Shown in pieces: positions 40,631 through 49,150 of a stretch of 64,000 nt of DNA. The notes beneath the pieces were generated by a model. That model saw only the letters and a list, made by a program, of their open reading frames with translations, ran no database searches and was not told where the DNA came from. This stretch comes from Haloarchaeobius sp. HME9146. GTDB lineage: Archaea; Halobacteriota; Halobacteria; Halobacteriales; Natrialbaceae. Made by a program: the position numbers and the translations under genes. Within the stretch, counting starts at the first letter, position 1, and every line of letters begins with the position of its first letter. The stretch spans positions 3,410,001 to 3,474,000 of the forward strand of contig NZ_JAODVR010000001.1 in NCBI RefSeq assembly GCF_025399835.1. The letters are read 5' to 3'.

Positions 40631-40858
40631 TCAGTGCCGGTCGCGCAGTTCGTCCACCAGCAGCCCGAACGGCAGGATCAGGGGTGCGAGCAGACCGAGC
40701 GAGAGCGTCCCGACGTTCGTCGTGATGGGCGGGGCGTAGCCGGCCTCTGGCGTCCCACCGAGAAGGACGAACCCGGCGGCGACGACGCCCGTGAGGGCGA
40801 GCGCGATGAGGACGGTCGGGAGCGGTTCCTCGGACTGTGATGCTCGTTGCGTCGACAT
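40631..40858 (-). CDS. Small two-helix membrane protein
   Basis: A 75-residue protein with two hydrophobic stretches, LPTVLIALALTGVVAAGFVLLGG (about 14-36) and TLSLGLLAPLILPFGLLV (about 50-67). The polar N-terminus (STQRASQSEEP) and C-terminus (DELRDRH) could both face the cytoplasm. The start is the ATG at 40856-40858. It follows no obvious operon. Function unknown. Confidence 0.65.
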   Translation of the reverse strand: MSTQRASQSEEPLPTVLIALALTGVVAAGFVLLGGTPEAGYAPPITTNVGTLSLGLLAPLILPFGLLVDELRDRH

Positions 40859-40980
40859 ACAGACGGTGCTATACACGCCACGGAAAAACGGGTCTCGACC
40901 GTTCCAAGCGGATGAGAATCGGGCCGCCACGGTGGGGGTCGCCCACAACAGTTTAGCACGCCTTCGTCGTAGCCGAGGCC

Positions 40981-42930
40981 ATGGTCGACGTTTCCGTCGA
41001 GAACGCGACGCTCCGCGCCGTCGACCGGGCGAACCGGTCGATAGAGCTCGGCGTCGTCGGATGGGACCAGCCAGCCGACGGACCGTCGATCCCCATCGAA
41101 CTCGACACGACGGTGGCCGGGCGCGTCCTCGAACTCGCCGTTCCCGACGTGCTCGTCGAGGTGTCGCTCGATGGGGACGGCTACGAGAAGCTCCCCGAGT
41201 ACAAGACCGTCCAACAGCTCGCCGACGGCGAGTACACCGTGAAGCTCTCCGGCGAGTTGACCGCCTACATCCGGTTCGACGGCGCGGCGACCCTGCGTCG
41301 GCGGGCCGGCGGGACGGCGGAACTCACGTTCGAGCATCCGACCGCGGTCACGCTGGGCTTCTGGACCATGGTCGACTATCCGGAGCACACCCTGACGGTG
41401 CCGCCGACACCGACCGGGGTGGCGACGGCGCTCACGCACCTCTCGAGCGCCCACATCCGGATGACACCGGACCGGACGCTGCCGGGCTGGCGCGAACACC
41501 CACCCCTGGTCGAACTCGGCGACGAGACCCACGTCCCCGACGCGGTCCGCGAGGCGACGCCCGAGACCGGCATCGAACTCGTCGTCCCGGACGCGCTGGC
41601 ACCGCTGTTCCCGGCGACCCCGCTGGTGCACTACCTCGGGGCGACGGTCCGCGTCGAGTCCGGGCGAGAGCGCCCCCTGCTGCGGGCACCCGCGGTCGAC
41701 ATCGCCCACGAGTTCTCGGCGCTGCCCGACTTCCAGTTCGAGGCCGCCGACCTCTTCGAGCGGGTGTTCTACCTCGACTGTATCATCCGGGCCGCGGGGC
41801 CGGATTCGCAGGGCGACCTCGTCGAACTCGACCTGCTGGCGGCCATCGACACCGACCTCACCGCGACCTACGACGCGTCGGTCGCCGAGCGGCTGGCGCA
41901 CGCCCTCGACCCGCAGGTCGCCGCCCTCGACGACCGGTTGCCGTCACGCAACTACGTACTGTTCGCGGAGCCAGCGCCCGAACACGTCCCGGTGCTCCCG
42001 TTCGCGATGTCCTACCTCGGGCGGGTGTACCTCCCGTCGGCGGCCGGCACGCTCGACCTGACCCGGGAGCGCCGCCGGGGAATCGTCGGCTGGCTCGGGG
42101 AGGGGAGCCACCCGGACGCCTTCGAGGCCCGCCCCCGGGCGTATCAGCATCGCCTCGAACACCTCGCCGCGGGCGACAGCGAGACGTCGATACTCGTGGT
42201 CGGTACGGCCGACCGTGCCGCCGCCATCCATGCCGTCGCCGACCGCTACGAGGCGGCCGTCGACGAGACGGCCGCGACCGTCTCCCGGCTCGTCGGGCCG
42301 ACCCGCGTCGCGCTCAGGGACGCCCTCGAGACCCGGACCGACCTCGTCCACTTCCTCGGCGACGCCACCGCCGGGTTCCACTGTGCCGACGGCACCCTCG
42401 CCGTCGAGGACCTCTTCGTCTCGAAGGCACGCACCGTCGTCCTCGACGGGCCGACCGACGCGGGACTCGCGGCCGGCCTCGTCGACCGCGGAAGCGTCGC
42501 TGGCGTGGTCCGGACGGACGAGGGGACGGCGGTTCCGACGACCCTCGTCGAGTTGCTCTCGAAGGGGTACGGCGTCGACCTCGCCACTCGAATCGCCCGC
42601 GAGTTCGGCGACGGCGAGACGTTCCGCGTCGTCGGCGACGGCACCAACGCGCTGCCCGAAGACGACAACGTGAGTTCGATTCCGCTCACCGTCACCGCCA
42701 ACGGCGACGCGACGTTCGAGGTCGTGGGCGAACCCGGCGGTGCCATCGCCGGCCTCGTGTGGCACCCCGACGTGGAGGGCGTCTCCCAGCGGCTGTTGAG
42801 CGGGCGACGCCCGTTCACCGTCTCCGCGATGGAACTCACGGCCATCCTCCGGGACCCCGACTACCTCGTCGTCAGCGACGGCGAGCTATCGTGGTCCGGC
42901 GACCTCGCACCGTTCTACCCCGTCGTGTGA
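40981..42930 (+). CDS. CHAT-like protein with apparently lost catalytic dyad
   Basis: A 649-residue cytoplasmic protein. Its first 340 residues (VDVSVENATLRAVDRANRSIEL; FEHPTAVTLGFW; ERVFYLDCIIRAAG) follow a haloarchaeal family I recall, which ends in a CHAT-type caspase-like fold. The C-terminal region reads LVHFLGDATAGFHCADGTLAV near 456 and VVLDGPTDAGLAAGLVDRGSVAGVV near 487. In CHAT relatives the first stretch has HYIGH and the second LNACGS, bearing catalytic His and Cys. Here Asp and Gly-Pro stand in those places, so it is probably inactive as a protease. It precedes a histidine kinase by 61 bp. Confidence 0.72.
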   Translation: MVDVSVENATLRAVDRANRSIELGVVGWDQPADGPSIPIELDTTVAGRVLELAVPDVLVEVSLDGDGYEKLPEYKTVQQLADGEYTVKLSGELTAYIRFDGAATLRRRAGGTAELTFEHPTAVTLGFWTMVDYPEHTLTVPPTPTGVATALTHLSSAHIRMTPDRTLPGWREHPPLVELGDETHVPDAVREATPETGIELVVPDALAPLFPATPLVHYLGATVRVESGRERPLLRAPAVDIAHEFSALPDFQFEAADLFERVFYLDCIIRAAGPDSQGDLVELDLLAAIDTDLTATYDASVAERLAHALDPQVAALDDRLPSRNYVLFAEPAPEHVPVLPFAMSYLGRVYLPSAAGTLDLTRERRRGIVGWLGEGSHPDAFEARPRAYQHRLEHLAAGDSETSILVVGTADRAAAIHAVADRYEAAVDETAATVSRLVGPTRVALRDALETRTDLVHFLGDATAGFHCADGTLAVEDLFVSKARTVVLDGPTDAGLAAGLVDRGSVAGVVRTDEGTAVPTTLVELLSKGYGVDLATRIAREFGDGETFRVVGDGTNALPEDDNVSSIPLTVTANGDATFEVVGEPGGAIAGLVWHPDVEGVSQRLLSGRRPFTVSAMELTAILRDPDYLVVSDGELSWSGDLAPFYPVV

Positions 42931-42991
42931 GTTCACGCGGTCGCTGACTCGCCGTAATCCTCAAGCCCTCGCGGAATCATCTGAGAGCGTA

Positions 42992-44767
42992 GTGGCAGAT
43001 TCGACGAAGATTCTGACCAGCGGCGGCCGGGTCGGCGACGCGCTCGCGGCGACGTACGACGTCGTCCGCAGCGCCGACCCGACGACGGCCGACCTCGGCG
43101 CCGTCGACTGCGCGGTCGTGGACGCGGCCGCCGTCCCCGCCATCAGGGGACAGACGGCGACGCTCCCGGTCATCGCGGTCGTCCCCACGTCGGCCGACGC
43201 CGCCACCGTCATCGAGGACGGCGCGACCGACGTCGTCCGAGCGGACGCGCCGGACGCCGTCGTCGTGGCTCGCGTCAAGTCCGTCCTCGCCGGGACGACC
43301 GGCGACACCGTCACCTCGACCGAGCAGCGCCTCGACGTGCTCCTCGAACGGACGACCGACTTCGACGCGCTCGACGCCGAGAGCGAGATATACGAGCACG
43401 CCATCTCGGTCGCCCGGACCGTCCTCGACCTCGACGCCTGTTCCATCTGCCGGACGGAGGACGGCGAACTCCGCCCGGTCGCGACCGTGGCCCGCCGACT
43501 CCACCCCGCCAGTTTCCACGCGACCGGGGAGGGCATCGCTGGCCGGACCATCGAGACGGGGACGACACAGCTGGTCGACGACGTGCGGGCCGACGCGGAC
43601 GCAAAACCGACCGCCGAGGACTACCGGGCGGTCCTCTCGGTCCCGCTCGGCGACGACGGCGTCTTCCAGGCCATCTCGACGACCAATGGGGCGTTCTCGG
43701 CGGCCGACCGCGAGCTGGCGGAGCTCCTCGTGGCGAGCGTCGAGCACGCACTCGAACGGGTCCGCTTCGAGGACATGGTCACCCGCGAACGCGACCGGTT
43801 CGCCGCGCTGTTCCAGAACGTGCCCGATGCGGCGCTCCAGTACACCTTCGTGGACGGCGAACCGTACATCGACCGGGTGAACTCCGCGTTCGTCCGCCTG
43901 TTCGGCTACGACCCCGACACGGCCGTCGGGCAGTCCGTCGCGGACCTCATCGTCCCGGAGTCGGACGGGGCGGAGACGCTGTATGCGGCCGTCGACGGTG
44001 GGAAGCGACTCGACCAGGAGGTCGTCCGCCTCACCGAGGACGGGGAACGCCCGTTCCTCCTCCGGAGCGTCCCCATCTCGACCGAGGACGACGAGCCGAC
44101 CGGCTACTTCATCTACACCGACATCGCCGACATGAAGGCACGCGAGCGCCGGCTCACCCGCCAGAACGAGCGCCTGGACGCGTTCGCCTCGGTGGTGAGC
44201 CACGACCTGCGCAACCCCCTGAGCGTCGCCAGGGGCTACACCGAGACCGCCTACGACGGCGATGACCCGTCCCTCCTGCCCGACGTGCTGGTCGAACTCG
44301 ACCGGATGGACCAGATGATACACGAACTCCTCACGCTCGCCCGCGAGGGCGACATCGTCGGCGAGACCGAACCGGTCTCGCTCGGCGACGCGGCCAGAGA
44401 GGCCTGGTCACACGTCGAGACGGCCGACGCGACGCTCTCGGTGGGCGACGACGTGACGCTGGAGGCGGACGCCGACCGACTGGAAGAACTGTTCGAGAAC
44501 CTCTTTCGCAATACGATAGAGCACGCGGGCGACGCCGCGACGGTCGTGGTCGGGAAGACGCCGGACGGCTTCTACGTCGCCGACGACGGGCCCGGCATCC
44601 CGGACGAGCAGAAGGAGGCGGTGCTGGAGATGGGGTACACGACCGCCACGGGCGGGACCGGGTTCGGGCTCGGTATCGTCTCCGAGATCGCGACCGCCCA
44701 CGGCTGGTCGGTCGCCGTGACCGACAGCGAAAACGGCGGGTGTCGCTTCGAGTTCCGGACCGACTAG
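42992..44767 (+). CDS. GAF-PAS sensor histidine kinase
   Basis: A 591-residue cytoplasmic kinase. The first about 105 residues resemble a receiver fold but with weak acidic pocket (VDCAVVDAAAVPA). A GAF domain (130-265) has EDYRAVLSVPLGDDGVFQAIS, closely paralogous to the second GAF of the kinase at 36349. PAS follows (270-385; PYIDRVNSAFVRLFGY). HisKA has SHDLRNPLSVARG with His near 402. The ATPase has NLFRNTIEH, DDGPGIPDEQ and GTGFGLGIVSEIA. It starts at GTG 42992 and overlaps by 4 bp, convergently, the membrane-protein gene at 44764. Confidence 0.88.
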   Translation: MADSTKILTSGGRVGDALAATYDVVRSADPTTADLGAVDCAVVDAAAVPAIRGQTATLPVIAVVPTSADAATVIEDGATDVVRADAPDAVVVARVKSVLAGTTGDTVTSTEQRLDVLLERTTDFDALDAESEIYEHAISVARTVLDLDACSICRTEDGELRPVATVARRLHPASFHATGEGIAGRTIETGTTQLVDDVRADADAKPTAEDYRAVLSVPLGDDGVFQAISTTNGAFSAADRELAELLVASVEHALERVRFEDMVTRERDRFAALFQNVPDAALQYTFVDGEPYIDRVNSAFVRLFGYDPDTAVGQSVADLIVPESDGAETLYAAVDGGKRLDQEVVRLTEDGERPFLLRSVPISTEDDEPTGYFIYTDIADMKARERRLTRQNERLDAFASVVSHDLRNPLSVARGYTETAYDGDDPSLLPDVLVELDRMDQMIHELLTLAREGDIVGETEPVSLGDAAREAWSHVETADATLSVGDDVTLEADADRLEELFENLFRNTIEHAGDAATVVVGKTPDGFYVADDGPGIPDEQKEAVLEMGYTTATGGTGFGLGIVSEIATAHGWSVAVTDSENGGCRFEFRTD

Positions 44768-45039
44768 TCGGCGTACAGCGAGTAGAGGATGACGCCGAAG
44801 CCGATGGTGGTGAGCGCACTCTCGATGGCCAGCGCGGTCGACTGGTCACCGGCGAACAGCTGGTCCAGTGCGCCAGCGATGGCCGCGCCGGCCGTGACGA
44901 TACCGAACCCGAGCGCGAGTGCCCGGAGCGCCGGGGAGCCTGTCCGGCGGTACGCCTTCGCGGCGAGGTAGGTGATGAGCCCGCCCATCACGAGCGTGAG
45001 CGTCTTGAACGCGACGACGAGTGGGGTGATGTGACTCAT
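44764..45039 (-). CDS. Small membrane protein (DUF7521-like) coupled to a repressor
   Basis: A 91-residue protein with three membrane helices (VVAFKTLTLVMGGLITYLAA, then LRALALGFGIVTAGAAIAGAL, and ALTTIGFGVILYSLY), separated by the basic loop KAYRRTGSP. From memory it belongs to haloarchaeal DUF7521. Its ATG overlaps the stop of the winged-helix gene upstream (ATGA), so the two are translated together. This matches the pair at 6460-7104. Function unknown. Confidence 0.75.
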   Translation of the reverse strand: MSHITPLVVAFKTLTLVMGGLITYLAAKAYRRTGSPALRALALGFGIVTAGAAIAGALDQLFAGDQSTALAIESALTTIGFGVILYSLYAD

Positions 45040-45407
45040 GTCTCCTTGCGCACCTCCTTCCACATCGAGGCGAGGCGTTCTTCCGGTTTCTCCGGCGGCC
45101 GTTCGATCCGCAAGTCGAGTGTGTGTTCGTCCGTGAGCATGATAGCAACGTTCTCGAAGTCGACCCGGTACATCGAGGTGTGGCGACCGTCCGAACGGAG
45201 CTGCGTCTCCTCCTTGAGGAGCGACGCCTCCGTGAGGAGGTCGAGCTTCCGGTAGGTCGTCGACAGGGGGATGTCACACGACTCGGAGATCTCGCTCGCG
45301 GTCATCGCCTCGGTGAGCGATTCGATGATGTCGTGGCAGTCCTCGTCGTCGAGGGCGTCGACGACCGCCTGGAACTCAGGCTCGTCGGCCCCGGACGGGT
45401 CGCGCAT
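45036..45407 (-). CDS. Winged helix-turn-helix transcriptional regulator
   Basis: A 123-residue DNA-binding protein. The helix-turn-helix reads TASEISESCDIPLSTTYRKLDLLTEASLLKEE, and the wing holds DGRHTSMYRVDFENVAI. The acidic N-terminus (PSGADEPEFQAVVDALDDED) and C-terminal helix (RLASMWKEVRKET) may form dimers. The ATG at 45405-45407 is used; GTG 45413 is in frame too. It is first in a unit with the coupled membrane protein at 44764-45039, which it probably regulates. Confidence 0.83.
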   Translation of the reverse strand: MRDPSGADEPEFQAVVDALDDEDCHDIIESLTEAMTASEISESCDIPLSTTYRKLDLLTEASLLKEETQLRSDGRHTSMYRVDFENVAIMLTDEHTLDLRIERPPEKPEERLASMWKEVRKET

Positions 45408-45508
45408 CTTCACAGGGTGGAGTGTACGCTCTGACGTAAAATCGATTCGGGTTTTCTCGTCGGTCGAGCAGAGAAGGCCTATCTCCCCCTATCCCCTCCA
45501 GATTCCCG

Positions 45509-46030
45509 ATGACACCCGATGTCAGGGGCGTCGAGTCGGTCGACGACATCTGGGCCGCCGAGGACGTGAACCGCGCGGCGTGGACGAGCGCCTTCGCGGA
45601 CGTGTTCTCGCCCCGCGTGCTCGCCACGGGCGGTGCGGCCGCCAGCGAGCCCTACATCCGTGCCCGGTACGAGGTGGTGCGGGACCACCCCGGCTTCGTC
45701 GTGGCGAGCGATGGTGCGGACGTGGTCGGCTACGCCTACGCCGACTGGACCGATACCGCCTCGTTCGTCGGCGACGACGAGGCCGAACTCGTCGAGCTGT
45801 ACGTCCACCCCGACCACTGGGGCCGGGGTATCGGGACCAGACTGCTCGACGCCATCGGTGAGGCGCTGCCCGCCGACCGGACCGCGCTGGTGCTCACGAC
45901 GCCCGAAGCGAACGACATCGGCTGTGCGTTCTACGAGGCACGCGGGTTCAGCCTCCGGGAGCAGCGAACCGGCATGGTCGGCGGCGAGCGCGTCCCGACG
46001 GTGGTGTACGCCCGCTACCTCCCGTGGTGA
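45509..46030 (+). CDS. GNAT family N-acetyltransferase
   Basis: A 173-residue acetyltransferase using acetyl-CoA. The conserved A motif is ELVELYVHPDHWGRGIGTRLLDAI near residues 92-115, where RGIG is the pyrophosphate-binding loop. The last motif is ANDIGCAFYEARGFSLREQRTG. The family acetylates small molecules or protein ends; no substrate can be read from the sequence. It converges with the VanZ gene on the other strand, with only one base between stops. Confidence 0.88.
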   Translation: MTPDVRGVESVDDIWAAEDVNRAAWTSAFADVFSPRVLATGGAAASEPYIRARYEVVRDHPGFVVASDGADVVGYAYADWTDTASFVGDDEAELVELYVHPDHWGRGIGTRLLDAIGEALPADRTALVLTTPEANDIGCAFYEARGFSLREQRTGMVGGERVPTVVYARYLPW

Positions 46031-46031
46031 C

Positions 46032-46421
46032 TCAGCGAGACGCCCTCTTTTGTCCCCAGGTGTAGCCAGCCCACACCGCGACACCGACCATCGCTCCCAG
46101 CCCGTTGACCGCGGCATCGGCGAGGCTGAACGTCCGGAACGGGAGTGGCCACTGGACGACCTCGACGCCGAAGCCGAACAGGGCGACACCGGTGACGACG
46201 AGGAGACCGGAACGCAGGACGCGGGGACGGACCGCCCGTGCCACGAGGACGGCCAGCGTCGCGTATCCCAGCGCGTGGAACACCTTGTCGAACGCGAGGA
46301 GACCGGCTGTTCCCCCACCACCGCTCCCCGGTGGGTCGATAACCGACGCGACCAGGACGACGCCAGCCCACGCCAGAACCGGAAGCCAGGGGCGGTCGGC
46401 TGCCCGCGAACCGCGATTCAT
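46032..46421 (-). CDS. VanZ family membrane protein
   Basis: A 129-residue protein with about four transmembrane helices. The VanZ motif is FDKVFHALGYATLAVLVARAV, with an Asp-Lys-x2-His in the second helix, and the end has FRTFSLADAAVNGLGAMVG, the Asp-x2-Asn typical of the family. VanZ-like proteins are linked to glycopeptide tolerance in bacteria, but their activity in archaea is unknown. It is divergent from the SRPBCC gene; AT-rich GAATAAAAAC at 46442-46451 may serve one or both promoters. Confidence 0.83.
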   Translation of the reverse strand: MNRGSRAADRPWLPVLAWAGVVLVASVIDPPGSGGGGTAGLLAFDKVFHALGYATLAVLVARAVRPRVLRSGLLVVTGVALFGFGVEVVQWPLPFRTFSLADAAVNGLGAMVGVAVWAGYTWGQKRASR

Positions 46422-46545
46422 GCCGGTACTCGCCGCCCCGAGAATAAAAACTCGCCGTCGCGGAAGAAAGCGAGATTGTATGTTCGTCTGTCACGTACCT
46501 CGGGTCGTGCCGACGGCTGCAGGGTCACGGGGGGAGTTCATCACC

Positions 46546-46905
46546 GTGGTGGCGAGCCGCCGGTTCGTCCGGGTCTCCCCGGACGAGGTCTGGGCCGCCA
46601 TCGCCGACCCGGCAGCCATCGAACGGGCGCTGACGCTCGTCGACGCGACCGCGACCGTCAGCGAGCAGGCGTACCCGCGCATCACGTTCGACGTCGACGG
46701 CGACGGGGACTACGGTGGCCTCACCGGGACGGTCGGACTGACGGTCGACAGCAACGAGTTCGCTGCCGTGCTTCGCTGGGAGAGCCGACTCCGCCCCTCT
46801 GGTGACCTCGCAACCATGCGACCGCGGAACTTCCGACCGACCGTGACCCGCTTCGTGGACCGGTACGCCGGTGAGCTTGCGGACCGCCTGCCTGCGGAGA
46901 GGTAA
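46546..46905 (+). CDS. SRPBCC (START/Bet v1-like) family protein
   Basis: A 119-residue lipid- or ligand-binding fold. VSPDEVWAAIADPAAIERALTLVDATATV is the usual first helix after the strand, and GGLTGTVGLTVDSNEFAAVLRWESRL is the curved sheet. Cavity residues cannot be interpreted. The GTG at 46546 has GGGGGAG about 10 bp upstream; ATG 46480 would add 22 residues with no similarity. The AT-rich stretch at 46442-46451 could be its promoter. It precedes the aldehyde oxidoreductase gene by 71 bp. Confidence 0.68.
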   Translation: MVASRRFVRVSPDEVWAAIADPAAIERALTLVDATATVSEQAYPRITFDVDGDGDYGGLTGTVGLTVDSNEFAAVLRWESRLRPSGDLATMRPRNFRPTVTRFVDRYAGELADRLPAER

Positions 46906-46956
46906 CCGAAACCAGTTACACCCGCTTTGCCAACGACTAACAGAGTCCCGTCCGTA

Positions 46957-46969
46957 CCTAATGATTAGG
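46957..46969. promoter_or_regulatory. 13-bp palindrome next to the aldehyde oxidoreductase start
   Basis: CCTAAT-G-ATTAGG forms a perfect inverted repeat around one central base, ending 7 bp before the ATG of the oxidoreductase gene. At this place it would overlap a transcription start or the leader, so a bound dimer could block initiation. It stands out as AT-rich in a GC-rich region. Confidence 0.45.
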
Positions 46970-46976
46970 GATTACA

Positions 46977-48908
46977 ATGACAGACATCGGTGGCTTCCAG
47001 GACCACGTCGCACGGGTCGACCTGTCCTCGGGAGATGTGAACTACGAGGGTATCGACGACGAAGACGCCAAGAAGTACATCGGGGCCCGCGGCCTCGGTG
47101 TGAAGTACGTGTTCGAGCAAGGGGCAGACGTGGACCCGCTCGGGCCGGACAACCTTCTCGCGTTCATGAACGGCCCACTCACGGGCACACAGACGGTGAT
47201 GAGCGGGCGAATCGCGGTCTGTACGAAATCACCGCTGACGAACACCGTCACGGACAGCCACCACGGCGGCTGGTCCGGCGCCCGCCTCAAGTGGGCCGGC
47301 TTCGACGGCCTCCTGTTCGAGGGCCAGGCCGACGACCCGGTGTACGCCGTCATCGAGGACGGCGAACTCGAACTCCACGACGCCAGCGACCTCTGGGGCA
47401 AGACCGTCCACGAGACGCGTGACACGCTCGAAGAGCGCCACGAGGGCAGCTACGGCAAGAACATGTCCATGATGGCCATCGGGGCCGGTGGCGAGAACGA
47501 GGTCCGCTACGCCTGTATCGTCAACGAGGACGACCGCGCCTCGGGCCGCGGCGGCACCGGCTGCGTGATGGGCAACAAGAACCTCAAGGCCATCCTCATC
47601 AAGTCGGGCACGAAGATGCCCAAGCCGAAGGACCCCGACACCTTCCAGAAGGGGCACCAGCAGGCCATGCAGGCCATCCAGGAGTCCGACGTGACCGCCC
47701 CGAACGAGGGCGGCCTCTCGATGTACGGGACGAACGTCCTGATGAACATCACCGAGGAGATGGACGGGCTGCCGACGCGGAACGGAAAGTACACCTCGAC
47801 GAGTTCCGAGGCCGAGGCGGACCCGAGCGAGCCCAACATCGACTCCGAGAAGGTCTCCGGCGAGAACGTCCGCGAGAACATCCTCGTGGACGAACCGACG
47901 TGTCACTCCTGCCCGGTCGCCTGTAAGAAGGAGGTCGAGGTCACCTACACGCACAAGGGCCAGGACATGAACGTCCGCGGGGAGTCCTACGAGTACGAGT
48001 CGGCGTTCGCGCTCGGCCCGAACTCGATGAACGACGACCGCGACTCCATCGCCGTGATGATCGACCTCTGCAACCAGCACGGCATCGACACCATCGAGAC
48101 CGGGAACATGATCGCGATGGCGATGGAGATGACCGAAGAGGGCAAGCTCGACGACCTCGGCGAAGGCGTCGAGTGGGGCGACAAGGAGGCGATGATCGAC
48201 CTCATCACCGACATCGCGAACCGCGACGGCGAACTCGCGGACCTGCTCGCCGGCGGCGCGAACCACGTCGCCGAGGAGATGGACGCCCACGACAACTCGC
48301 TGGCCGTCAAGGGCGAGACCATCCCGGCCTACGACCCGCGCTGCATGAAGGGTATGGGCATCGGCTACGCGACCTCGAACCGCGGTGCCTGCCACCTGCG
48401 TGGCTACACGCCGTCGGCCGAGATCCTGGGCGTCCCCGAGAAGGTCGACCCCTACGAGTGGGAGGGCAAGGGCCAGCTCACCGCGACCTTCCAGGACCTG
48501 CACTGCATCTCGGACTCCTTCGACATCTGCAAGTTCAACGCCTTCGCGGAAGGCATCGAGGAGTACGTCCTGCAGTGGAACGGCATCACCGGCCTCGAGT
48601 GGACCGAGGACGACCTCCTCGAAGCCGGCGAGCGCATCTACAACCTCGAACGCTACTACAACAACCTCGTCGGCTTCGACGGCGACGACGACTCGCTGCC
48701 GGAGCGCTTCCTCGAGGACGGCGTCCGCGGCCAGGGAGCCAGCGAGGGCGAGTACTGTGAGCTCGAGGAGATGAAGGCCGAGTACTACGAGCACCGCGGC
48801 TGGGTCGACGGCGTCGTCCCGGACGAGAAGCTCGACGACCTCGGCATCGACATCGGCCCGGGGACCGGCGTCAGCTCCGGCGACTCGGCCGCACCGGCAG
48901 ACGACTGA
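46977..48908 (+). CDS. Aldehyde ferredoxin oxidoreductase (tungsten/molybdopterin)
   Basis: A 643-residue pterin enzyme of the AOR family, oxidising aldehydes to acids with ferredoxin. Cluster ligands are CHSCPVAC near residues 306-313, plus a fourth Cys near DSFDICKFNAF around 515. Pterin-binding stretches include KYIGARGLGVKYVFE, GRIAVCTKSPLTNTVTDSHHGG and DDRASGRGGTGCVMGNKNLKAI. The Ser/Glu-rich insert (about 275-290) and acidic C-terminal tail are halophilic features. Substrate unknown, and no tungstate transporter or pterin-synthesis gene is beside it. A palindrome precedes its start. Confidence 0.9.
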   Translation: MTDIGGFQDHVARVDLSSGDVNYEGIDDEDAKKYIGARGLGVKYVFEQGADVDPLGPDNLLAFMNGPLTGTQTVMSGRIAVCTKSPLTNTVTDSHHGGWSGARLKWAGFDGLLFEGQADDPVYAVIEDGELELHDASDLWGKTVHETRDTLEERHEGSYGKNMSMMAIGAGGENEVRYACIVNEDDRASGRGGTGCVMGNKNLKAILIKSGTKMPKPKDPDTFQKGHQQAMQAIQESDVTAPNEGGLSMYGTNVLMNITEEMDGLPTRNGKYTSTSSEAEADPSEPNIDSEKVSGENVRENILVDEPTCHSCPVACKKEVEVTYTHKGQDMNVRGESYEYESAFALGPNSMNDDRDSIAVMIDLCNQHGIDTIETGNMIAMAMEMTEEGKLDDLGEGVEWGDKEAMIDLITDIANRDGELADLLAGGANHVAEEMDAHDNSLAVKGETIPAYDPRCMKGMGIGYATSNRGACHLRGYTPSAEILGVPEKVDPYEWEGKGQLTATFQDLHCISDSFDICKFNAFAEGIEEYVLQWNGITGLEWTEDDLLEAGERIYNLERYYNNLVGFDGDDDSLPERFLEDGVRGQGASEGEYCELEEMKAEYYEHRGWVDGVVPDEKLDDLGIDIGPGTGVSSGDSAAPADD

Positions 48909-48951
48909 GCAGACGACCGAGCAGGCGACGACGACACACCACCGATTCGTC

Positions 48952-48957
48952 TTTTTT
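48952..48957 (+). terminator. T-tract terminator after the aldehyde oxidoreductase gene
   Basis: Six T residues (CGTCTTTTTTCGG) 44 bp after the stop. This is the classic archaeal termination signal. Downstream, 48960-49150 is a 190-bp leader region with a TATA-like CATAAGTAAT near 49083 and the ribosome site GGGGGA just before the next ATG. Confidence 0.5.
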
Positions 48958-49150
48958 CGGCTATTCCACGCCGGTAAGGGTAGCTTACCGACTGGTAACC
49001 CCGCAGAACGGGCTGTTCGCGGCTGAATAGCAACGGCGCCACGAGGCGGGCTAATCCGTCGTTCGGTCGGCACGATGCAAGTCATAAGTAATCTGTTGTA
49101 TCGAGTATGTCCAGTAGGCGTGACACCACGACGTCACGCGAAGGGGGACC

